A stretch of DNA of 30,445 bases, taken from contig JBOEGA010000052.1 in assembly GCA_050633205.1 (NCBI GenBank), positions 1 through 30,445 of the forward strand. The letters run 5' to 3'. Positions 1 through 8,707 of the stretch are shown here, one piece after another. The stretch is from CBDHHC01 sp050633205 (GTDB lineage Bacteria > Pseudomonadota > Alphaproteobacteria > Rhizobiales > CBDHHC01). The notes beneath the pieces were generated by a model. That model had not been told where the DNA came from and did no database searches. It saw only the letters and a program-made list of their open reading frames with translations. The position numbers were made by a program, and so were the translations under genes. Each line of letters starts with the position of its first letter. Within the stretch, counting starts at the first letter, position 1.

Positions 1-617
1 AACTCATCAAGCCGCCGCATATCACATACATCGACTGAACGCTCGGCCAGCCGGTCTTTCTCGGGAAGATCGATAGATCGCGCTCCAAAGATATGAAGCT
101 GCCGTGGTGGCAAAGTTGGGAAATATTCCATAACCCCGTCAAAACCACTCTCTCCACATAGCAACGCAGTAGACATGCCATGCATATTCCCGGTATCAGA
201 CGTAAATGGTGTATTGAAATCAGCATGGGCATCCAGCCACAGAACATGCAACGGCCTGCCAAGCTGCTCTGCATGTCCCAGCGCAGCAGCAACAGACCCC
301 ATGGACAAACTATGATCCCCGCCCAGAAATATCGGAATTCTCTCACGACCGAATGCCTGAAGCCCCGCTTTGAAAATACTGCGTGCCCATCCAGAAACAT
401 GGTCAGAGTGAACAGCATTACCTGCAAGCTGTAATGAAGACGGACAACGGCTCACATCCCCATAGTCTTCCACATCATGGTCCAGCTCCTGCAGAACCTC
501 GACCAGACCGGCAATACGCAATGCGTCAGGTCCCATACGGCACCCCTGCCTGCCTGCTCCCTCTTCAACGGGAACTCCCAGTATAGCAATGTGCCTTTTA
601 TCCCGGTTTGAAAGCAT
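1..617 (-). CDS. rocF: Arginase, N-terminal part (runs off the window start)
   Basis: This is the first 205 codons of an arginase/agmatinase (ureohydrolase) family enzyme, which would hydrolyse L-arginine to ornithine and urea in the cytoplasm. Reading leftwards from ATG at 617, the frame is open to the window edge. It shows the N-terminal pattern AILGVPVEEGAGRQGCRMGP, then the metal-site signature GGDHSLSMGS, then DAHADFNTP followed by SGNMHGM-like TGNMHGM. The GGDHS histidine and the DAHAD aspartates and histidine are the binuclear manganese ligands known in this family. The arrangement with GAGRQGCRMGP near the start resembles true arginases more than agmatinases. GAGGGG-like bases (GAGGGG, about 4-5 nt upstream) support the start. 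The C-terminal third, which holds the second metal motif, is outside the window, so intactness cannot be judged. Confidence 0.9.
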   Translation of the reverse strand, partial: MLSNRDKRHIAILGVPVEEGAGRQGCRMGPDALRIAGLVEVLQELDHDVEDYGDVSRCPSSLQLAGNAVHSDHVSGWARSIFKAGLQAFGRERIPIFLGGDHSLSMGSVAAALGHAEQLGRPLHVLWLDAHADFNTPFTSDTGNMHGMSTALLCGESGFDGVMEYFPTLPPRQLHIFGARSIDLPEKDRLAERSVDVCDMRRLDE

Positions 618-1244
618 CGTACCCCTCAGGTGAAGATTAAAGCTCAATTGGTGATAATGAGGGAAGATATGTAACGGAAACGTAAATGCCTATGGTTGCG
701 ATGAAAAATATGCACAACTCATTGTAGTTGCACGTCACTATTTGCATTCATAGACTTTGGATTGATTTACGCAGAACTATCCCGTTCCGCAATAGCCTGA
801 AAAACAGGTAAAAAACCGGATTGCTATTTTCTGATATTCCACCAGGTAGCACAGCATTTCTGCAAAAAAATTAAGCAGATATATTCACTCGAAATAGAAG
901 ACGGATTTTTATCAACATTACAAACAGACAACACTAATACCTCCAACTAATTGTTAATAAAAATCTTTTTCCATTTTTCCTTACCTCTGATACACAGGAA
1001 CACACCCATTTCCGTCCCATGTAATAAAAAATTTCATACGGAATAAATCCTGAGCCAGAACCATAACAGTTCACGATTTCGCTCCCTAAAGAAACCACCA
1101 GTTCTCTAACCAATCTCAAACTTTTCGTGAGTGTTTTGTTCCACTTAGGTATTAACTATGTTCAGAACCTGTGCTATGACAACTCGATAAAATTAGCCAG
1201 ACCGGCGTTTTCTCACAGAACTATTTTTTCGGAAAGTTTGATTT
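618..1244. other. Long AT-rich intergenic region between divergent rocF and gltX
   Basis: Over 600 bases with no convincing gene. A 61-codon frame on the minus strand (934-1119) has no family resemblance or clear ribosome site and is probably chance. The stretch should hold the divergent promoters of the arginase gene and gltX. Near 711-734 there is an imperfect dyad, CAACT and AGTTG separated by six bases and flanked by TGCA and CAC. It lies about 95-115 bp upstream of the arginase start and could be an operator, but this is weak. Nothing else in the region could be assigned. Confidence 0.5.
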
Positions 1245-2669
1245 ATGACTAAGCAGGTTGTCACTCGCTTTGCTCCATCCCCTACGGGTTTTCTCCATAT
1301 CGGAGGCGCGCGCACAGCACTTTTTAACTGGCTTTACGCAAAAGCCAACAACGGCAAAATGCTGTTGCGCATCGAGGACACCGATCGTGAACGCTCTACA
1401 GATGATGCTATTGAAGCCATTTTCGAATCGATGAAATGGCTTGGCCTCAACTGGGATGATGAAGTCGTTTATCAGTTTTCAGGCGCATCCCGTCATCAGG
1501 AAGTCGCTGAACAGCTTATCTCGGAAGACAAGGCATACCGCTGCTACTGTTCCTCGGAAAAAGTCCAGGCAATGCGTGAAAAAGCGCGGGCAGAAGGCGG
1601 CCTGATCGGTTATGACGGCACCTGCCGCAACCTGTCTCCTGAAGATGCCCCGAAAGACCAGCCATCAGTTGTACGCTTCAAATCTCCACTGGATGGTGAA
1701 ACAGTCGTGGAAGACCAGGTACAGGGCCGTGTTGCCGTAAGAAATGACCAGATTGATGACTTGATTCTGCTAAGAAGCGACGGAACACCAACCTATATGC
1801 TCTCTGTGGTCGTAGACGATCATGATATGGGCATTACCCATATTATCAGGGGTGATGACCACCTGACGAATGCCATCAAACAGACCCAGATCTATCAGGC
1901 TCTTAAATGGGATATCCCGGTTTTTGCACATATTCCATTAATTATGGGCCCTGACGGTAAAAAACTGTCAAAGCGTCATGGAGCGACTGGAGCAGAAGTT
2001 TACCGCAGCATGGGCTATCTTCCTGCTGCGATGCAAAATTACCTGGCCAGATTAGGCTGGAGCCACGGTGATCACGAAATATTCAGCACAGAACAGGCTA
2101 TCAATTGGTTCAATCTCGAATCGATCGGAAAATCCCCGGCCCGATTTGATTTCGCCAAGCTTGAAAACCTTAATGCCCACTATATCAAACAGACTGATAA
2201 TGCTGAATTGATTGCCCTGATAAAAGACATCTGGGACGATTGCGGGATTGAAGATCTGCCTGCGGCAGATACGGTTTCTGATGAAAAATGGTCTATGTTT
2301 GAAGCTGCGCTACCTGCTTTAAAAGAGCGCGCTAAAACTTTACTGGACCTGATAAACGGCGCGAATTTTATATTCGCTGAACGCCCCTTATCTTTTGATA
2401 AAAAAGCACAAAAGGCCTTATCCGATGAAGGCAAAGGACATCTTTCAGCTCTATTGCCACTGCTGGAAAACAGCCCTGAATGGACCCTGGAAGGTGTTGA
2501 GACATTAATAAAGGATTACGTAGCATCAGCCGAAGTTGGGTTTGGTAAGGTGGCTATGCCCGTTCGTGCGGCACTTACCGGGACGACACAGGCACCCGGT
2601 GTTTACGACTTACTAATCATACTTGGAAAAACAGAGGCAATTAACCGCATAAAAGAACAGGCTAACTAG
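1245..2669 (+). CDS. gltX: Glutamyl-tRNA synthetase (GluRS)
   Basis: Class I aminoacyl-tRNA synthetase of 474 residues, the usual bacterial length, that charges tRNA with glutamate. The catalytic Rossmann fold opens with RFAPSPTGFLHIGGARTALF, whose HIGG (residues 18-21) is the HIGH signature. KLSKRHG near residue 240 is the KMSKS loop. A Cys-x-Cys pair (RCYCS, about residue 99) and a later TCR resemble the zinc knuckle of many GluRS, but the fourth ligand position (His in E. coli) is Asn here, so zinc binding may be lost. GGAAAG lies about 8 nt upstream of the ATG. The neighbouring gltA is a conserved alphaproteobacterial arrangement. gatB elsewhere in the window means an amidotransferase probably exists, so this or another GluRS copy must also charge tRNA(Gln). 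Confidence 0.97.
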   Translation: MTKQVVTRFAPSPTGFLHIGGARTALFNWLYAKANNGKMLLRIEDTDRERSTDDAIEAIFESMKWLGLNWDDEVVYQFSGASRHQEVAEQLISEDKAYRCYCSSEKVQAMREKARAEGGLIGYDGTCRNLSPEDAPKDQPSVVRFKSPLDGETVVEDQVQGRVAVRNDQIDDLILLRSDGTPTYMLSVVVDDHDMGITHIIRGDDHLTNAIKQTQIYQALKWDIPVFAHIPLIMGPDGKKLSKRHGATGAEVYRSMGYLPAAMQNYLARLGWSHGDHEIFSTEQAINWFNLESIGKSPARFDFAKLENLNAHYIKQTDNAELIALIKDIWDDCGIEDLPAADTVSDEKWSMFEAALPALKERAKTLLDLINGANFIFAERPLSFDKKAQKALSDEGKGHLSALLPLLENSPEWTLEGVETLIKDYVASAEVGFGKVAMPVRAALTGTTQAPGVYDLLIILGKTEAINRIKEQAN

Positions 2670-2840
2670 GTGTAAACAGTACTTTAGCGAAATATTATAG
2701 CACAATATATATGATGTATCTATCTTGCGGCGCAGCAAAAAGTAGTTTACCTCATATAGTATGAATAAAAGAGTTATATTTAACTAGCCGCAGCAAAAGC
2801 GAAAATGAGAAATACATATCAAAAACTACGGAGTTTGCTT

Positions 2841-4154
2841 ATGACGACGTCCGATAAACCGGAAAACAACAACAATACTGGAAGTTTAAAATTGGGAGAC
2901 CAACAGCTTGAGCTTCCTATATTAGAAGGCTCTATCGGTCCGCAAGTCCTAGACATACAAAAGCTCTATGGTTCCACAGGTCATTTCACTTATGACCCTG
3001 GATTTACTTCCACTGCAAGTTGTCGTTCAGAGATTACCTATATCGACGGTGACAAAGGCATACTTCTATACCGTGGCTATCCAATTTACGACCTTGCAGA
3101 TCAGGGTAACTTCCTCGAAACATGTTACCTTCTTCTTTACGGTGTATTGCCGAATAAAGCGCAATATGACGATTTTGAAAGCCGCATTACCAATCACACG
3201 ATGCTTCACGAGCAAATGAACCGCTTCTATACAGGTTTCCGCCGTGACGCTCACCCAATGGCTATTATGGTTGGTGTCGTAGGTGCCCTGTCAGCTTTCT
3301 ATCATGACTCAACTGACATTAATGATCCGGTTCAACGCGATATCGCAGCACTTCGTATGATTGCGAAAATGCCGACAATCGCAGCAATGGCTTACAAATA
3401 CTCCGCTGGCCAGCCATTCATGTATCCAAGAAATGACCTGGATTACGCTTCAAACTTCCTTCACATGTGCTTTGCAGTACCATGCGAGGAATACAAGGTT
3501 GATCCTGTTCTTGCCCGTGCAATGGACCGTATCTTTATCCTTCACGCTGATCATGAGCAAAACGCTTCAACATCCACAGTAAGACTGGCTGGTTCCTCTG
3601 GCGCTAACCCTTTTGCATGTATCGCAGCAGGTATCGCATGTCTTTGGGGCCCTGCACACGGTGGAGCTAACGAAGCTGCTCTTCGTATGCTTGAAGAAAT
3701 CGGCACTCCGGACCGCATCCCTGAATATGTTGCGCGTGCGAAAGACAAAAACGATCCATTCCGTTTGATGGGCTTTGGCCATCGTGTTTACAAAAACTAT
3801 GACCCGCGTGCAAAAGTGATGCAACAGACAGCTCATGAAGTTCTTGATGTCCTTGGCATTAAAGATTCTCCACTTCTGCAGGTTGCTATGGAGCTGGAAA
3901 AAGTTGCTCTTGAAGATCCATATTTCGTAGAGAAACGTCTGTACCCGAATATCGACTTCTACTCCGGTATTACACTTCGTGCTCTTGGCTTCCCGCCTGA
4001 AATGTTCACAGTGCTCTTTGCTCTTGCACGTACTGTCGGCTGGATTGCTCAGTGGAAAGAAATGATTGAAGATCCTGAACAGCGTATCGGTCGCCCACGC
4101 CAGCTTTACACAGGCCCAGGCGAACGCCCTTACATTGATCTGGTTAATCGTTAA
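2841..4154 (+). CDS. gltA: Citrate synthase (type II, Gram-negative)
   Basis: Citrate synthase, 437 residues, condenses acetyl-CoA with oxaloacetate in the first step of the TCA cycle. I place the start at ATG 2841 (MTTSDKPE) because ACGGAG sits seven bases upstream. An in-frame ATG at 2805 would add 12 residues without a ribosome site. The catalytic residues expected in the family are visible: His in GPAHGGANEA, His in MGFGHRVYKNYDPRAK, and Asp in PNIDFYSG. The tail WKEMIEDPEQRIGRPRQLYTG is typical of the large hexameric bacterial form that is often inhibited by NADH. It lies 171 bp downstream of gltX on the same strand and is followed by a hairpin terminator. No truncation or odd codon use was noticed. 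Confidence 0.97.
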   Translation: MTTSDKPENNNNTGSLKLGDQQLELPILEGSIGPQVLDIQKLYGSTGHFTYDPGFTSTASCRSEITYIDGDKGILLYRGYPIYDLADQGNFLETCYLLLYGVLPNKAQYDDFESRITNHTMLHEQMNRFYTGFRRDAHPMAIMVGVVGALSAFYHDSTDINDPVQRDIAALRMIAKMPTIAAMAYKYSAGQPFMYPRNDLDYASNFLHMCFAVPCEEYKVDPVLARAMDRIFILHADHEQNASTSTVRLAGSSGANPFACIAAGIACLWGPAHGGANEAALRMLEEIGTPDRIPEYVARAKDKNDPFRLMGFGHRVYKNYDPRAKVMQQTAHEVLDVLGIKDSPLLQVAMELEKVALEDPYFVEKRLYPNIDFYSGITLRALGFPPEMFTVLFALARTVGWIAQWKEMIEDPEQRIGRPRQLYTGPGERPYIDLVNR

Positions 4155-4160
4155 GTAAAA

Positions 4161-4191
4161 AAAGCTCTGAGTTCCTTGAATTCAGAGCTTT
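4161..4191 (+). terminator. Rho-independent-type terminator after gltA
   Basis: A perfect 10-bp stem, AAAGCTCTGA with TCAGAGCTTT, encloses an 11-base loop and begins six bases after the gltA stop codon. Only a short pyrimidine-rich tail follows, so it may work as a modest terminator or an RNA-stabilising hairpin. Confidence 0.7.
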
Positions 4192-4271
4192 CCCTTCTCC
4201 AATCCAAGTATTTCACCTGCCAATCACCAATATTTAACCAGTACAGCTTAATATAACACAAATTAAATCAT

Positions 4272-6674
4272 GTGTTAAAAAAGCTGGCAATGTTTAAATA
4301 TTTTGAAAATATATCAATAAGCCTGAAAATAGCCATCAGTGCTACCGCTATGCTTGTATTAACAGGCGTAATCGGAATTGCTGGGTATTACAGCGTCGGT
4401 CAGCTTGCGGGTAAAATTTCCTCATCTCAAGATTTGTCTGATATCCTTGCCCAGATGAATGAAACCAGCCAGGACAAGGCATTATACATTGCCAGACAAG
4501 ATCAAAAGAACATCAAAAGCGCAACAGACCGATTAACAAAAATCAGTAAGACACTGAAAGAAATAGCAAAAAACGAACCAAATTCATCAATAGAAATTGC
4601 TAACTCTGCAATTCTGACATTCGTCAAATCTCTTAATGACCTGACATCTTCAGCCAGTGAAATAAAAGTACGAACAAAAGAGATGGAAACAGCAGCCGCT
4701 GCCATTGGTGAAATAGGTGATTCAGTTAAAAACGGCGCAAAACAGGATGAGTTTAAATTAAAAACCCAATTCCAGAATCAAAGAAACATTGTACAACGTG
4801 CCACAATACTGGCTTTTGAGGTCGCCCAGACAGGCGAGGACACCGCTCAGGCACTTAGATTATTGGCCCCCTATTTTGCAAATAGTGACCTGCAGTCACG
4901 CAAAAATGGACTTGTAGTCCTCGATAAAGTAAGACAAAAAAGCACGCATTACTTCGAAAGCATTGTAAGCCCGGATGTAGATAAACTTGCAAAAGTTCTG
5001 AAAGCAAAAGTCGATACTGCATACAATATCCTAAAGAAGCTGGAAAAAGAAAGCGACTACGGAGCCAAAGTACGCCTGAGATTTCAATTAAGAGATACTG
5101 TAAACTCCCTGCTCCCTCCGGTAACAAACCTGAAAAACGCCTATTTCAAATTTATGAAACAGGCCCGTATCAAAATGCAGAAAATTGATGGAGAGTCCAA
5201 ACGCTCTCTTGGAAAAGCATTTATGGGCGAGCAGTTTGCCTACACTGCATTAAAGCTGTCTGGCTTTGTTAACAGATATGCAGCTGCCCCCGATAAAGAT
5301 CTTGAAAAAACAATTAAAAGTCAGGTTAACAACCTCAACGCATTAAACTCTGCAGTTAAAGCAATGACCGGCAAGGATGCAACTTCCCAGCTAAACGGTT
5401 TCAATAAAGCCTTCCAGGCAACTGCAGCCGCACATAATAAATTTTCCAGAGCGCTTGATACATCAAATAAGAATGAAAAACTGACTGCAACAATTCTGAC
5501 CGGTATTATGCAGGAAAATGGAGAGGCCGCCAATGGCGTGGTCACAAGTGCCTATATTACTATTATTGGGGCAGCTCTTATCGCCTTCCTTTTCTCAGGT
5601 GGCGTTATTGTTGCACTATGGATACTGATCAGTAACCCATTGTCTTCTCTCACAGATAAAACCTTGAAAGTTGCTGATGGGACTATGGAAGTTGACCTGG
5701 ACGCCAAAGGGCGTAAAGACGAAGTCGGAAAACTGACACAGGCTGTGCAAACTTTCCGGGATAAAGTCATCGAAAATATGAAGATGGCAACCCAGCAGCA
5801 GGAAGCCCAACGCACTCAGGCTGAACGTCAGAAAAATATAGACAAGCTTATATCTGACTTTCGTGCTGAAGTGCAGGAAGCCCTTCAGGAGGTCAATGAC
5901 TACTCCGATCAGATGCATTCAACCTCGACAGAAATGACAGGTGTTGCACAGGCCACTTCTGAAAAAACTCAACATGTTGGAGAAGCCTCGGAACTTGCCT
6001 CTAACAATGTACAGACCGTTGCATCCGCAGCCGAAGAACTGTCAGCATCAATTGCAGAAATTTCAAGACAGGTAGAAACAACAACCAATATCGTAGGTGA
6101 AGCAACAAATATTACCGCAGAAACAAATGACAAAGTAGGCAAGCTTGCAGTATCTGCGCAGAAAATTGGTGATGTGCTTTCTTTGATCTCCGAAATTGCA
6201 GAACAGACAAACCTGCTGGCCCTCAATGCAACAATCGAGGCAGCACGAGCAGGAGAAGCAGGAAAAGGATTTGCCGTGGTTGCCTCTGAAGTGAAAAATC
6301 TTGCGACACAGACATCAAAAGCAACAGAAGAAATTGGTACACAGGTAGCAGATATTCAGTCATCAACTTCAGACGCAGTAGACGCTATTTCTTCAATCAG
6401 TGAAGCCATGGACAAAGTTGAGGAATACACAAGAAATATTGCTGCCTCTGTACAGCAGCAAGGTGGAGCAACCACTGAAATTTCACTTAACGTACAACAG
6501 GCAGCAGAAAGAACACGTAAAGTTGCTGACACTGTTCTGGAAGTTGACTCAGCCTCACGCGAAACCAACCAGGCCGCAAATCAGGTTCTGAGTGCAGCCG
6601 AAAGCGTTAACGAAAAAGCAAATTCTCTTAGAAATAGAATAGAACACTTCCTCAAGGAAGTATCAGCCGCCTGA
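4272..6674 (+). CDS. Methyl-accepting chemotaxis protein with a large periplasmic helical sensor domain
   Basis: An 800-residue transmembrane chemoreceptor that would signal to CheA/CheW. A first membrane helix lies at about residues 16-40. A helix-rich periplasmic region of about 380 residues follows, larger than the usual four-helix or single Cache domain and perhaps of the bimodular helical (HBM) type. A second membrane helix lies at about 427-455, then a HAMP domain (SNPLSSLTDKTLKVADG onward). The signalling domain has the conserved hairpin tip around 642-675 (IAEQTNLLALNATIEAARAG, then GKGFAVVASEV). The protein ends FLKEVSAA with no CheR-docking pentapeptide. The start is uncertain: GTG 4272 gives 800 residues and ATG 4290 gives 794, and neither has a strong ribosome site. 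A solute-binding protein gene follows after 96 bp with no terminator between. Confidence 0.95.
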   Translation: MLKKLAMFKYFENISISLKIAISATAMLVLTGVIGIAGYYSVGQLAGKISSSQDLSDILAQMNETSQDKALYIARQDQKNIKSATDRLTKISKTLKEIAKNEPNSSIEIANSAILTFVKSLNDLTSSASEIKVRTKEMETAAAAIGEIGDSVKNGAKQDEFKLKTQFQNQRNIVQRATILAFEVAQTGEDTAQALRLLAPYFANSDLQSRKNGLVVLDKVRQKSTHYFESIVSPDVDKLAKVLKAKVDTAYNILKKLEKESDYGAKVRLRFQLRDTVNSLLPPVTNLKNAYFKFMKQARIKMQKIDGESKRSLGKAFMGEQFAYTALKLSGFVNRYAAAPDKDLEKTIKSQVNNLNALNSAVKAMTGKDATSQLNGFNKAFQATAAAHNKFSRALDTSNKNEKLTATILTGIMQENGEAANGVVTSAYITIIGAALIAFLFSGGVIVALWILISNPLSSLTDKTLKVADGTMEVDLDAKGRKDEVGKLTQAVQTFRDKVIENMKMATQQQEAQRTQAERQKNIDKLISDFRAEVQEALQEVNDYSDQMHSTSTEMTGVAQATSEKTQHVGEASELASNNVQTVASAAEELSASIAEISRQVETTTNIVGEATNITAETNDKVGKLAVSAQKIGDVLSLISEIAEQTNLLALNATIEAARAGEAGKGFAVVASEVKNLATQTSKATEEIGTQVADIQSSTSDAVDAISSISEAMDKVEEYTRNIAASVQQQGGATTEISLNVQQAAERTRKVADTVLEVDSASRETNQAANQVLSAAESVNEKANSLRNRIEHFLKEVSAA

Positions 6675-6770
6675 TCAGGCAAACTAATCGAATATAAGTT
6701 TCCAGTAACAGACAACTCCAATCTCTTTGTAATGCACGAGTACAATCTTAGACCATTAAGGAAAGTTTCT

Positions 6771-8135
6771 ATGACTGAAAAACTAAAGAAACCCACATCA
6801 CGACGCACCCTGCTAAAAGCCGGAGCAGGTGCGGCAGCATTCTCATTTGCTGGTGGTATGCCTGCTTTCTTCGTTCGTGATGCCTATGCAGATAAAGACT
6901 TCTGTAATGCTCCTAAAGGAAGCAGTGTTAAATTCGGCTTCAACGTTCCTCAGACTGGCGCCTACGCTGATGAAGGTGCAGATGAATTACGTGCCTATAA
7001 GCTTGCTGTAAAACACCTGAACGGCGAAGGTGATGGTGGCCTTATAAAAACTATGAAACCAACCTCATTGAAAGGCAATGGTGTCCTTGGCAAAAAGGTT
7101 GAGTATGTAACCGGTGATACTCAGACCAAATCCGATGCGGCAAGAGCTTCCGCAAAACGGATGGTTGAAAAAGATGGCGTATTGATGATTACAGGTGGCT
7201 CATCCTCCGGTGTGGCAATCGCTGTTCAGTCTCTCTGCCACGATATCGGCGTTATCTTTATGGCAGGTCTGACCCACTCGAATGACACCACTGGTAAAGA
7301 TAAAAGACGTTATGGTTTCAGACACTTCTTTAATACTGATATGTCTGGTGCTGCACTTGGACCTGTATTGGAAAGCAAGCTTGGCAAAGAGCGTGTTGCA
7401 TACCACCTTACAGCAGACTACACATGGGGCTGGTCTCAGGAAGGGTCCATCAAGGAAACAACTGAAGCTCTTGGATGGAAAACCAAGGCAGCAGTTCGCA
7501 CACCTCTTGGCGCTGGTGATTTCTCGCAGTATATCACACCGGTCTTAAGCTCGGGCGCCGATGTTCTGGTTCTTAATCACTATGGCAAGGACATGGTGAA
7601 CTCTCTGACACAGGCTGTACAGTTTGGCCTTCGTGACAAGCAGGTAAACGGTAAGAACTTTGAGATCATTGTTCCTCTTTATTCCCGTCTTATGGCTCAG
7701 GGTGCTGGTAAAAACATTCAGGGTATCTACGGAACAACCAACTGGAACTGGTCTCTTCAGGATGAAGGTTCTCAGGCGTTCGTAAAATCCTTCGGTAAGG
7801 AATATGGCTTCCCTCCTTCGCAGGCAGCTCATACATGCTACGTACAGACACTGCTATATGCAAATGCATGCGAAATGGCTGGAACATTCTATCCGCCGGA
7901 AGTAATTAAGGCACTTGAAGGCTTTAAATTTGACGGCATGGGTAACGGACCAACTGAATATCGCGCTGATGACCACCAGTGCTTTAAGAAAGTTCTGGTT
8001 GTGACTGGTAATGATAAACCAAAAAGCGAATTTGATCTGCTTAAGGTCGTACAGGAAGTCCCTGCAGAACAGGTTACTTATGACGCCAAAAAACTTGGCG
8101 GAGATTTAGGTTCAGCTGACGCTAAGAAGTGCTGA
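6771..8135 (+). CDS. Tat-exported periplasmic solute-binding protein (branched-chain amino acid/urea type)
   Basis: A 454-residue type I periplasmic binding protein (Peripla_BP_6-like fold), the extracytoplasmic part of an ABC uptake system. ATG 6771 is preferred because AAGGAAAG lies five bases upstream; an upstream ATG at 6732 would put 13 more residues in front of the signal peptide. The N-terminus carries a twin-arginine motif (TSRRTLLKAG), an alanine/glycine-rich hydrophobic stretch and a likely cleavage after AYA, near residue 40. The mature part begins with FGFNVPQTGAYADEG, the usual first strand and ligand loop of this fold. Four or more cysteines remain in the mature protein, compatible with folding before export. 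No permease or ATPase gene is adjacent. Ligand unknown; urea, amides, amino acids or other small solutes are possible. It may be cotranscribed with the upstream chemoreceptor. Confidence 0.85.
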   Translation: MTEKLKKPTSRRTLLKAGAGAAAFSFAGGMPAFFVRDAYADKDFCNAPKGSSVKFGFNVPQTGAYADEGADELRAYKLAVKHLNGEGDGGLIKTMKPTSLKGNGVLGKKVEYVTGDTQTKSDAARASAKRMVEKDGVLMITGGSSSGVAIAVQSLCHDIGVIFMAGLTHSNDTTGKDKRRYGFRHFFNTDMSGAALGPVLESKLGKERVAYHLTADYTWGWSQEGSIKETTEALGWKTKAAVRTPLGAGDFSQYITPVLSSGADVLVLNHYGKDMVNSLTQAVQFGLRDKQVNGKNFEIIVPLYSRLMAQGAGKNIQGIYGTTNWNWSLQDEGSQAFVKSFGKEYGFPPSQAAHTCYVQTLLYANACEMAGTFYPPEVIKALEGFKFDGMGNGPTEYRADDHQCFKKVLVVTGNDKPKSEFDLLKVVQEVPAEQVTYDAKKLGGDLGSADAKKC

Positions 8136-8148
8136 TCATCAATAGCAG

Positions 8149-8175
8149 GATCGGGCAACACAATGTTGCCCGGTC
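8149..8175 (+). terminator. Strong hairpin terminator after the binding-protein gene
   Basis: A perfect 9-bp GC-rich stem, CGGGCAACA with TGTTGCCCG, has a three-base loop. Three further pairs extend it (one of them G-T). It starts 14 bases after the stop and is followed by TTTACC. Confidence 0.75.
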
Positions 8176-8403
8176 TTTACCGCACTTATAGAAGTTACCC
8201 ACATTTTTTTATAAATAATTACAAGAAAATCTATCACTGGACAGATAATTTTATTGTTATATATCATCTGGTTGCAAACGCACCTGCCCCGGTTACAGCA
8301 TACTCTCCCCCTGATTAGGTTAAGTTTCAAAAAATCGTCATAATATTGGTAAGAGAATCCAATATGCTGCCTCTCTATATAATTTTATAAACGGGAGACT
8401 AAT
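8176..8403. other. Intergenic region upstream of the GlsB-like gene
   Basis: About 230 AT-rich bases with no coding frame that I can support. It should contain the promoter of the small membrane-protein gene at 8404. I looked for an EcfG general-stress promoter (GGAAC with CGTT about 16-17 bases on), expected for stress-linked genes of this type, and did not find one. Confidence 0.4.
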
Positions 8404-8661
8404 ATGATACCTACAGATCCAGTGCAATTAATCGTAATATTGCTCATTGGTGCCGTAGCTGGCTGGCTTGCGGGTCAAATAATAAAAGGAATGGGTTTTG
8501 GACTTATTGGAAATATCATAGTCGGAATTCTGGGTGCCGTTATAGCAGGCAGCCTGCTTCCGGGATTTATTCCAGTGGCCGGTATCGTAGGACAGATTAT
8601 AAGTGCAACTATTGGCGCTGTAATACTGTTGTTTGTAATCGGGCTTATTAAAAGAGCCTGA
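8404..8661 (+). CDS. GlsB/YeaQ/YmgE family small membrane protein
   Basis: An 85-residue, very hydrophobic protein of the transglycosylase-associated (GlsB/YeaQ/YmgE) family. Three membrane helices are evident: around 8-25, 31-52 and 58-80. The glycine-rich turns GAVAGWLAGQIIKGMGFGLIGN and GIVGQIISATIGAV are hallmarks of the family. Despite the Pfam-style name, no transglycosylase activity is established; members are linked to envelope or general stress. GGGAG is seven bases upstream of the ATG. The gene is monocistronic, bounded by a terminator on each side, and converges on btaB. Confidence 0.9.
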   Translation: MIPTDPVQLIVILLIGAVAGWLAGQIIKGMGFGLIGNIIVGILGAVIAGSLLPGFIPVAGIVGQIISATIGAVILLFVIGLIKRA

Positions 8662-8671
8662 GTAAATAATG

Positions 8672-8701
8672 CGGTGCGCTTACCTCAAAATAAGCGCACC
8701 G
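8672..8701. terminator. Hairpin terminator between convergent genes
   Basis: A perfect 11-bp stem, CGGTGCGCTTA with TAAGCGCACCG, has an eight-base loop and lies between the stops of the GlsB-like gene (8661) and btaB (8708). It is placed to serve both strands, though poly-T tails are weak on each side. Confidence 0.7.
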
Positions 8702-8707
8702 GATTTC

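Noticed and set aside
1061..1075. GAAC-N7-GTTC near 1061, considered as a LexA box
   Set aside because: The alphaproteobacterial LexA site is a direct repeat GTTC-N7-GTTC; this is an inverted arrangement and no SOS gene is adjacent.
934..1119. A 61-codon minus-strand frame in the rocF-gltX gap
   Set aside because: No ribosome site, no family resemblance, biased composition; likely chance in AT-rich non-coding DNA.
8176..8403. Search for an EcfG-type stress promoter before the GlsB-like gene
   Set aside because: No GGAAC/CGTT pair at the required spacing was found.
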